This document shows positions 5,767-10,285 of a stretch of 10,285 nt of DNA, piece by piece; the first letter of the stretch is position 1; each line of letters opens with the position of its first letter. Source of the DNA: Pullichristensenella excrementipullorum. GTDB taxonomy: Bacteria > Bacillota > Clostridia > Christensenellales > Aristaeellaceae. The stretch lies in the NCBI GenBank assembly GCA_018713365.1, contig DVOU01000047.1, positions 1 through 10,285 on the forward strand. Direction: 5' to 3'. A program made the translations under genes and the position numbers. Below the pieces are notes generated by a model, which saw nothing but the letters and a program-made list of their open reading frames with translations, ran no database searches and was not told the origin of the DNA.

Positions 5767-7140
5767 TCAGCCCTCGACCGTCGCGGCGGGGGCGGCGGTG
5801 GTGGTGGCCGGCGTGCCGGAGATGGCGTAGCCGGTCATGCCGTCCTCGCCCTCCACCAGCAGCGCCGCGCCGTCCGCGGAGATGGTGATGTAGTAGCTGC
5901 TGTCAAAGGTGAAGTCCAGCAGCACGTTGCCGTGCCAGTCCACCAGGCCCCAGAGGCCTTCGGCGTTCTGCGCCATCAGCAGCGAGCCGTCGCCGTCGGT
6001 GTACTCGTAAATCTCCGCATAGTCGGTGGGGGTGGTGGTGCCGTCAGCGGCGATGATGTAGAGCTCGCCGGTGATGTCCGGGGCCACCATGCTCAGGCCG
6101 ACGATGGTGGGGTCCACGTAGTTGATGGGGCAGGTGGCCTCGCCCGTCTCCAGCGAGACGTAGCCGAACTTGCCGCCCTTTTCCACGCAGGCGTAGCCGC
6201 CCAGACCGTACACATAGTCGCCGGCGAAGGCCAGACGCTCGATCTCATCGTACTCGCAGGGCACGACGCACGCGCCATTCAGGTCGATCAGGCCGTAGAG
6301 GCCGTCCTTCTCCACGCGGGCGTAGCCGTTTATGTCGAACTCGGTGAAGTACTCGTATTCGTCAAAGGGCACGACGATGTTGCCCTCCAGATCGACCACG
6401 CCGTAGTTGTAATCCTCGTCGGCCACGCAGAGCAGGCCGAAGCCCAGATCGCTGTTGTAGCGGTAGCCGGGCAGAACGACTTCGCCCGTGGGCAGGTAGA
6501 CCACGCCCTCGTCGGAGGAAGCGTAGGCGTCGTAGAGGGAATCGGCGCTGCCCACGGCGGTGAAGGCCGCGTCGTAGATGGTCACGTTGTCCGCGTGGTC
6601 CATGACGAAGATGTAGTCGCCATAGGCCTTGGCAGAGTGCAGATCGTCGCGCGAAAGCGTGCCGACCATCGTGCCGGCGGCGAGGTCGTAGAAGTCGTAG
6701 GCGGTGACGATGTAGTTTTCGTCGCCGAAGAGGGCTTCATAGTCGTAGTCCGCGCCGTCGGTCACTTCCAGCTTCACGGCCATGGCCCAGCGGTCGGAGA
6801 GGAAGTCGATGTCGCTGTACTCCATGGGCACCACCAGCGTGCCCTCGGCGTTGAGCGCGCCGACCATGTTGACGCCGCTTTCGTTCTGCACGGTGTAGTA
6901 GTCGCACACGCCGTAGTCGTCCACCACGCCGTATTCGCAGGGGATGATGTTGTTGCCCTGAATGTCGAACACGCCCTCAAAGCCCTCGTCGCTGGTGTCG
7001 ACGACGCGGGCGCAGTCGTCCTCGAAACCGGCGTAGCGGCTGAAGCTGCCCGCCGGGGTCAGGGTGATGGCGGCGTCGCCCTCGGCCAGCGCCGGAACGA
7101 CCAGCATAAGGGCAAGCAGGCAAAGAAGCAGTTTTTTCAT
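5767..7140 (-). CDS. Secreted WG-repeat protein (paralogue 2)
   Basis: This 457-residue exported protein has a textbook signal peptide (residues 1-19, ending PALA). WG-type beta repeats follow at residues about 56-70, 93-108, 246-262, 281-298, 325-341 and 396-411 (LWGLVDWHGNVLLDF). The middle part, about 120-240, is more diverged, with many Asp and Tyr residues. A short Ala/Thr-rich tail (442-457) is absent from the neighbour at 4163-5476, which otherwise aligns along its length; the pair is a tandem duplication. The start at 7140 is chosen over an upstream in-frame ATG at 7299 because GGGAGG lies just upstream and the signal peptide begins here. A -10 TATAAT is 37 bp upstream. WG repeats are thought to mediate binding at the cell exterior; the ligand is not predictable. 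Confidence 0.88.
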   Translation of the reverse strand: MKKLLLCLLALMLVVPALAEGDAAITLTPAGSFSRYAGFEDDCARVVDTSDEGFEGVFDIQGNNIIPCEYGVVDDYGVCDYYTVQNESGVNMVGALNAEGTLVVPMEYSDIDFLSDRWAMAVKLEVTDGADYDYEALFGDENYIVTAYDFYDLAAGTMVGTLSRDDLHSAKAYGDYIFVMDHADNVTIYDAAFTAVGSADSLYDAYASSDEGVVYLPTGEVVLPGYRYNSDLGFGLLCVADEDYNYGVVDLEGNIVVPFDEYEYFTEFDINGYARVEKDGLYGLIDLNGACVVPCEYDEIERLAFAGDYVYGLGGYACVEKGGKFGYVSLETGEATCPINYVDPTIVGLSMVAPDITGELYIIAADGTTTPTDYAEIYEYTDGDGSLLMAQNAEGLWGLVDWHGNVLLDFTFDSSYYITISADGAALLVEGEDGMTGYAISGTPATTTAAPAATVEG

Positions 7141-7176
7141 GGGGGGTACCTCCCTTGGATGAAAGATTCCGTGGAT

Positions 7177-7182
7177 ATTATA
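7177..7182 (-). promoter_or_regulatory. -10 element (TATAAT) of the WG-repeat gene
   Basis: On the minus strand TATAAT ends 36 bp before the ATG at 7140. No good -35 lies 16-18 bp upstream. The context GCTGTATAAT resembles but does not exactly match an extended -10. It sits in the 94-bp gap after the exonuclease gene, so the WG gene probably has its own transcript. Confidence 0.5.
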
Positions 7183-7234
7183 CAGCCTCCGCGTAAACGT
7201 CTTTCGCGCGGGGCATATATATGGCGTTAAACTT

Positions 7235-7825
7235 TCAGCCCATCTCCTCGCCCACCACCATGCACAGGTAGGCCGCGGCGGCGTCAAAGCGGGCGTCATG
7301 GTAGTGGTCGCCGCCGCCGAACCACTTGCGGCACTTGCGGGTGACCAGCTCCGGGGTGATGCCGAAGTGCTTCATCAGTTCTTCCAGGCGCGGGGGCTTT
7401 AGCTTGCTGGGATCCTGCTTGAGGGGAATGTTGGCCTCCCGGGTATAGTGCTGCAAAGTGCAGAAGCGGGGGATGTCGGGAAACTTCACGCCCACGCGGG
7501 CGAACTCGTCGCGCAGATAGCGCATGTCCCCGGCCACGTCGTGGCCGATGACCATGCCGCATTTTTCAAAATCGCGGTAGATCTCGTCGGCGTGGTGGGC
7601 AAACAGGTCGCCCCCGGAGAGGCGGCGCAATTGGCCCACGCCCAGCCCGTGTACCTTGCGGGCGTGGCGGTTGATGGCGTCCACGGAAAAGTAGAAGTTC
7701 TTCCCCCGGATGCGGCGGCCGTCGATGATGAGGTAGGAAAGTTGGATGATGCGGCTGGGGCGCATGCCGTCCAGTTCCGCGTCGAGCGCGATCATGCGCT
7801 TTTTCTCGTGCTTGTGTCCGAACAA
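7235..7825 (-). CDS. DnaQ-like DEDDh 3'-5' exonuclease
   Basis: This 196-residue protein has the exonuclease motifs of the DnaQ/DEDDh family, which removes nucleotides from 3' ends of DNA or RNA with two metal ions. Exo I is LDAELDG (Asp15, Glu17). Exo II is GHDVAGD (Asp100, with the usual Asn replaced by Asp at 96). Exo III is HDARFDA (His176, Asp181). The protein is a stand-alone domain with no polymerase or helicase part, so the substrate is open; polymerase III epsilon, RNase T and housekeeping exonucleases share the fold. The start is TTG at 7825, supported by AGGAGG eight bases upstream; an ATG ten codons later lacks a good site. It lies 66 bp downstream of the patB-type gene on the same strand and may be co-transcribed. 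Confidence 0.88.
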   Translation of the reverse strand: MFGHKHEKKRMIALDAELDGMRPSRIIQLSYLIIDGRRIRGKNFYFSVDAINRHARKVHGLGVGQLRRLSGGDLFAHHADEIYRDFEKCGMVIGHDVAGDMRYLRDEFARVGVKFPDIPRFCTLQHYTREANIPLKQDPSKLKPPRLEELMKHFGITPELVTRKCRKWFGGGDHYHDARFDAAAAYLCMVVGEEMG

Positions 7826-7852
7826 GGGTCTGGCCTCCTAAGTCTTGGAACG

Positions 7853-7882
7853 CCCGGGCGGGAAAACTCCGCCCCGCCCGGG
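7853..7882 (-). other. Perfect 10-bp GC hairpin between patB-type and exonuclease genes
   Basis: CCCGGGCGGG and CCCGCCCGGG flank a 10-nt loop in the 66-bp gap. In the direction of transcription the stem is followed by CGTTCC, not a T-run. It could reduce read-through or protect the 3' end of the upstream message, while the exonuclease gene begins 28 bp further on. Confidence 0.5.
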
Positions 7883-7891
7883 AAACCTGTG

Positions 7892-9055
7892 TCAGGAGCG
7901 CAGGGCGCGCTCGATGCCCTCCAGCCCCGCCTGCACATTTTGGCGCTGCGTGGCCAGATTGAGGCGGAAGAAGCCCCGGCCCTGCTCGCCGAAGAACAGG
8001 CCCGTGTTGAGGCCGACGCCGCCCACGTCGATGAGGCGGCGGAAGAGCGCCTCGTGTTCCATGCCCGTTTTGCGCATGTCCAGCCACATAAGGTACGTGC
8101 CCTCCAGCGGCGGCATGGACACCTCCGGCAGTCTCTCGGCCATAAAGGCGCAGACCAGATCGCGGTTTTCGCGGATGTAGTCCACGCAGCCGTCCAGCCA
8201 CTCGTCGCCGGTCTCGTAGGCGGCGCGCTGGGCCACCATGGCAAAGAGGTTGGGGTGGTCGGCGTTGACAGAGTGCATCTCCTTTTTCAGTGCCTCACGG
8301 GCTTCTTCATCGGAGACGATGATGGAGGACTGGCGCACGCCGGCGATGTTGAAGGCCTTGGTGGCCGAGGTGAGCATGATGGCGTCCGGCAAGAGCGTGC
8401 GCAGCGGGGTGTGTACGTGGGGCGCGAAGGTGAAGGAAGCGTGGATCTCGTCGGCGATGACGCGCACCCTGTAGGCCTTGACCAGCGAAGCAAGCTGTTC
8501 AAGCTCCGCGCGCGTCCACACGCGGCCCACGGGGTTGTGCGGGCTGCACAGGAACATGCACTTTATGCCGCTTTTAAAGGCCGCCTCGAGGGAGGCAAAG
8601 TCCATCTTCCAGCCCTCCGCCGTTTCCAGGAGCGGGCTTTCGGCCACGGCGCGGCCGGAGCGCAATATGGTCTCGCGGAAGGGGCCGTACACCGGCGGCT
8701 GGATAAGCACGCGCTCGCCCGGCGCGGTCAGCGCGTAGAGGGAAAAGAGCATGCTGTCCACCACGCTGGGGCTGGAAAGGATCCACTCCGGCTCCACCGT
8801 CAGATCAAAGCGGCGCTTGAGGAAGTTTACCTCCGCCAGACGGTTTTCCGCCACATCGTCCGTATAGCCGTAGATGGGGTGGGCGGCGCGCGCCTTGAGC
8901 GCCTCGACGATGCCCGGGGCGCAGGCAAAGTCCATGTCCGCCACCCAGAGGGGGATGACGTCCTTGCGGCCAAAGACGGTCTCGCGGCCGTCCCATTTTT
9001 CGCAGGCCGTGCCGGCGCGGTCGATGAAGGCGTCGAAATAAGCGCGATCGATCAT
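7892..9055 (-). CDS. patB: MalY/PatB-type PLP-dependent C-S lyase (aminotransferase fold)
   Basis: This 387-residue fold-type I PLP enzyme belongs to the MalY/PatB branch, which cleaves cystathionine or cysteine to pyruvate, ammonia and a thiol in the cytoplasm. Family hallmarks are IPLWVADMDF (residues 34-43), HPIYGYT (59-65), PPVYGPF (120-126), SPHNPVGRVW (171-180), ADEIHASF (201-208) and SATKAFNIAG (230-239). Lys233 is the Schiff-base lysine, Asp202 pairs with the pyridine nitrogen, Asn174 contacts the ring oxygen and Tyr123 stacks. Length is normal for the family. The ATG at 9055 is chosen over an upstream in-frame ATG at 9145 because GGAGGAG precedes it at the right spacing and the -10 lies between the two. 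Whether it acts mainly in methionine synthesis, cysteine desulfhydration or regulation (as E. coli MalY does) cannot be told. It heads a possible operon with the exonuclease. Confidence 0.92.
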   Translation of the reverse strand: MIDRAYFDAFIDRAGTACEKWDGRETVFGRKDVIPLWVADMDFACAPGIVEALKARAAHPIYGYTDDVAENRLAEVNFLKRRFDLTVEPEWILSSPSVVDSMLFSLYALTAPGERVLIQPPVYGPFRETILRSGRAVAESPLLETAEGWKMDFASLEAAFKSGIKCMFLCSPHNPVGRVWTRAELEQLASLVKAYRVRVIADEIHASFTFAPHVHTPLRTLLPDAIMLTSATKAFNIAGVRQSSIIVSDEEAREALKKEMHSVNADHPNLFAMVAQRAAYETGDEWLDGCVDYIRENRDLVCAFMAERLPEVSMPPLEGTYLMWLDMRKTGMEHEALFRRLIDVGGVGLNTGLFFGEQGRGFFRLNLATQRQNVQAGLEGIERALRS

Positions 9056-9100
9056 GTTGCGTTCTCCTCCGTATCTGTGTTGGGGCCGTATACGCTTCCT

Positions 9101-9129
9101 ATTATACTTCCGAACGCGAAAATATGCAA
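9101..9129 (-). promoter_or_regulatory. Promoter of the patB-type gene
   Basis: On the minus strand TTGCAT (9129-9124) and a consensus TATAAT (9106-9101) are separated by 17 bp. This gives a leader of about 40 nt before the ATG at 9055. The -35 is imperfect, which fits a regulated promoter. Confidence 0.65.
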
Positions 9130-9139
9130 CATAACATTT

Positions 9140-9166
9140 TTGCAATTATTTTTCATAAAATTGCAA
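9140..9166. promoter_or_regulatory. Inverted repeat TTGCAATT-N11-AATTGCAA upstream of patB
   Basis: Perfect 8-bp arms (9140-9147 and 9159-9166) surround an AT-rich 11-bp centre, about ten bases upstream of the patB -35. A third TTGCAT on the minus strand is the -35 itself. It could be an activator site for patB, or serve the plus-strand promoter whose -35 starts at 9177. No regulator gene is present nearby. Confidence 0.4.
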
Positions 9167-9176
9167 CAAGATGGTC

Positions 9177-9205
9177 TTGCACGTGCCACAAAAATGCGCT
9201 AAAAT
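9177..9205 (+). promoter_or_regulatory. Candidate promoter of a small RNA
   Basis: TTGCAC (9177-9182) and TAAAAT (9200-9205) are separated by 17 bp on the plus strand. Transcription would begin near 9212, directly before the first stem of the candidate RNA. The -35 matches only three of six bases. Confidence 0.4.
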
Positions 9206-9211
9206 AAGTTG

Positions 9212-9297
9212 TCAACGGTGGATCATCCCTCATCCCATTCCCCAACCCCTCCACCGTCGATCGGCGGAGCCTCATATGAGGCTCCGTTTGTTCGTTT
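9212..9297 (+). ncRNA. Candidate small RNA with C-rich loop and terminator hairpin
   Basis: The stretch folds as two stems. The first, ACGGTGGA/TCCACCGT (9215-9222 with 9250-9257), closes a 27-nt loop with 16 C residues, including the runs CCC, CCC, CCCC and CCCC. The second is a 22-bp perfect palindrome (9265-9286, half-site CGGAGCCTCAT) followed by TTTGTTCGTTT, a plausible intrinsic terminator. With the candidate promoter upstream, this makes a transcript of about 85 nt. C-rich loops are typical of Firmicutes sRNAs such as RsaE/RoxS that pair with Shine-Dalgarno sequences. No ORF is convincing here. It might instead be a plain terminator for read-through transcription. Confidence 0.4.
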
Positions 9298-9348
9298 CCG
9301 GGGCGCTTTTTGTGTCGAATTTTGAAGACAACGATAACCTTGCCCCGC

Positions 9349-9378
9349 TTGACACCCCGCAAAGCGCGTGCCTATAAT
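9349..9378 (+). promoter_or_regulatory. Sigma-A promoter of the YoaK-type gene
   Basis: Consensus TTGACA (9349-9354) and consensus TATAAT (9373-9378) are separated by 18 bp. A start near 9385 leaves about 20 nt of leader containing the ribosome binding site AAGGAGGTC (9392-9400). Confidence 0.85.
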
Positions 9379-9406
9379 GGAAGCGAAGTTTAAGGAGGTC
9401 CTGCCG

Positions 9407-10099
9407 ATGTTCCGCAAAGCAAAGGCCGAACAGGGCGCGCAGACAGTGCCGTGGCATCAGACGTTCGCCGTGGGCATCATCATGTCCATGCTGGGGGGCT
9501 ATCTGGAAGCCTATACCTACACGCTGCGCGGCAATGTGTTCTGCAACGGGCAGACGTCGAACATCGCCCTGATGATGATCAACTTCTTCCGCGGCAACAC
9601 GGCCAAGGCGCTGTATTACCCGATCCCCATCCTCGCCTTCTTCTTTGGCACGGTCTTTGCCACGCTTTTGCGCCGCCACCGCTTCAAATTGCGCTGGGCG
9701 CGCGTGGAGATGCTCATTTTCTCCCTTGAGTTCGCGCTTTTGTTCATCGTCGGCTTCATCCCGCAGGGCGCGGGCGACACGGTGGTCAACATTCTGGTCA
9801 CCTTCACCACCGCCGTGCAGTACGAGGTCTTCCGCGAGGCGCGCGGCCTTTCCTACGCCAGCATCTTCTGCACCGGCAATTTGCGCACGGCGGCGGAGTA
9901 CTTTGCCGCCTTCGTCGGCGAGCGCGACCGCAAGGCCGGCGCCACCTGCGCGCGCTATTTGATGATCATCGGCGCCTTTGCCGTGGGCGCGTTCGCCAGC
10001 GCCTGGCTTTCGACGATCTGGAACGTCCGCTCCGCCTGGGTCGGCTGCGTTATGCTCATCGCCATCATTCCGCTGATGCTGCGCTCCCGCAGGGCGTGA
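9407..10099 (+). CDS. YoaK/DUF1275 family multi-pass membrane protein
   Basis: This 230-residue integral membrane protein matches the DUF1275 (YoaK) family in length and in its two internally related signatures. The N-terminal half has GGYLEAYTYTLRGNVFCNGQTSNIALMMINF-like spacing (residues 30-60, with the conserved T/S-N after the first helix). The C-terminal half has Q138-YEVFRE and CTGNLR (155-160). Hydrophobic segments lie at about 18-36, 50-60, 72-88, 101-118, 184-202 and 209-225, consistent with six helices. The ATG at 9407 is used because AAGGAGG precedes it; an upstream in-frame GTG at 9368 falls inside the promoter. The biochemical function of the family is not established; a transport role is often supposed. 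It appears to be transcribed alone and ends before two terminator hairpins. Confidence 0.88.
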   Translation: MFRKAKAEQGAQTVPWHQTFAVGIIMSMLGGYLEAYTYTLRGNVFCNGQTSNIALMMINFFRGNTAKALYYPIPILAFFFGTVFATLLRRHRFKLRWARVEMLIFSLEFALLFIVGFIPQGAGDTVVNILVTFTTAVQYEVFREARGLSYASIFCTGNLRTAAEYFAAFVGERDRKAGATCARYLMIIGAFAVGAFASAWLSTIWNVRSAWVGCVMLIAIIPLMLRSRRA

Positions 10100-10129
10100 C
10101 CCATCGCCCCGGTCTCACCACACAAAAAA

Positions 10130-10153
10130 GCCGCCCGACACACGTCGGACGGC
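10130..10153 (-). terminator. Hairpin with U-tract on the minus strand
   Basis: GCCGCCCGAC pairs with GTCGGACGGC across an ACAC loop with one mismatch, and AA/TT extends the stem. The T-run lies on the minus strand (complement of AAAAAA at 10124-10129), so it best terminates leftward transcription. No minus-strand gene is evident in the 130 bases to its right within the window. Confidence 0.6.
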
Positions 10154-10156
10154 TTC

Positions 10157-10193
10157 AGACCGTTGACAAACCCCGTCAACGGTCTAATTTTTT
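10157..10193 (+). terminator. Intrinsic terminator of the YoaK-type gene
   Basis: AGACCGTTGAC (10157-10167) pairs perfectly with GTCAACGGTCT (10175-10185) around a 7-nt loop and is followed by AATTTTTT. It lies 57 bp past the stop codon. The GTTGAC/GTCAAC core recurs in the hairpins of repeat copies A and B, though the rest differs. Confidence 0.85.
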
Positions 10194-10285
10194 AAAGGAA
10201 CCCGAAAAACCAAAAGGAAAAGGCAGCCCTCACGTCGAATATAAATACATCAACACAACCAGAAAGAAACCAGGCGGTGAAGGGA
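10194..10285. other. Right-edge segment, no gene assigned
   Basis: The last 92 bases are A-rich on the plus strand and end in GGCGGTGAAGGGA, a purine-rich stretch that could be the ribosome binding site of a plus-strand gene starting just beyond the window. A TATAAA lies at 10240-10245 without a clear -35. A minus-strand frame is also open from the edge to a TAA near 10193, so the direction of the next gene cannot be decided. Confidence 0.3.

Noticed and set aside
5389..7230. Long plus-strand frame opposite the WG-repeat genes
   Set aside because: It is an antisense shadow that spans the promoter, repeat copy B and a terminator; it has a Val/Ala/His-rich low-complexity translation.
7448..9202. 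Long plus-strand frame opposite the exonuclease and patB genes
   Set aside because: It is an antisense shadow. The minus-strand genes have full family motifs, ribosome binding sites and normal lengths.
9153..9362. Minus-strand 69-codon frame across the candidate sRNA
   Set aside because: It overlaps two opposing promoters and a perfect palindrome, and has no ribosome binding site or domain.

Overview
The window looks like a chromosomal accessory stretch from a GC-rich, Gram-positive anaerobe of the Bacillota, probably a gut-type Clostridia. The evidence is strong AGGAGG-type ribosome binding sites, sigma-A-like promoters, Sec signal peptides on WG-repeat proteins, and TTG starts. A Christensenellales-like host is my guess and is not provable from 10 kb. 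I see no mobile-element gene, CRISPR array, rRNA or tRNA.

Layout. Positions 1-613 carry no convincing gene. They hold copy A of a 127-bp structured repeat, several hairpins, and a candidate promoter followed by a terminator-like stem-loop (340-486). Positions 614-949 hold a small XRE/Cro-type repressor on the minus strand, divergent from a plus-strand promoter. That promoter has a 20-bp inverted repeat lying between -35 and -10, a very likely operator. It drives a 915-residue secreted protein (950-3697) made of eight Cys/His modules of about 75 residues, a Pro/Thr linker and an unrecognised C-terminal domain. Positions 3698-4162 are intergenic and rich in hairpins. Two paralogous secreted WG-repeat proteins follow on the minus strand (4163-5476 and 5767-7140), separated by copy B of the 127-bp repeat. 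Next, also on the minus strand, are a DEDDh exonuclease (7235-7825) and a MalY/PatB-type PLP enzyme (7892-9055), which could form a two-gene operon read from patB. Positions 9056-9406 are a divergent control region holding the patB promoter, a candidate C-rich small RNA (about 9212-9297), and the promoter of a YoaK/DUF1275-type membrane protein (9407-10099). That gene is followed by two intrinsic-terminator hairpins. The last 90 bases hold no assignable gene.

How it fits together. The clearest regulatory unit is XRE repressor plus operator plus Cys/His-module secreted protein. The most unusual features are non-coding. The 127-bp repeat is almost invariant, yet the base of its stem has changed on both arms in a pairing-preserving way. 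The candidate sRNA upstream of yoaK exposes a 27-nt C-rich loop suited to pairing with Shine-Dalgarno sequences; its opposite strand has a four-run G-quadruplex pattern. All functional roles beyond family assignment are inference.
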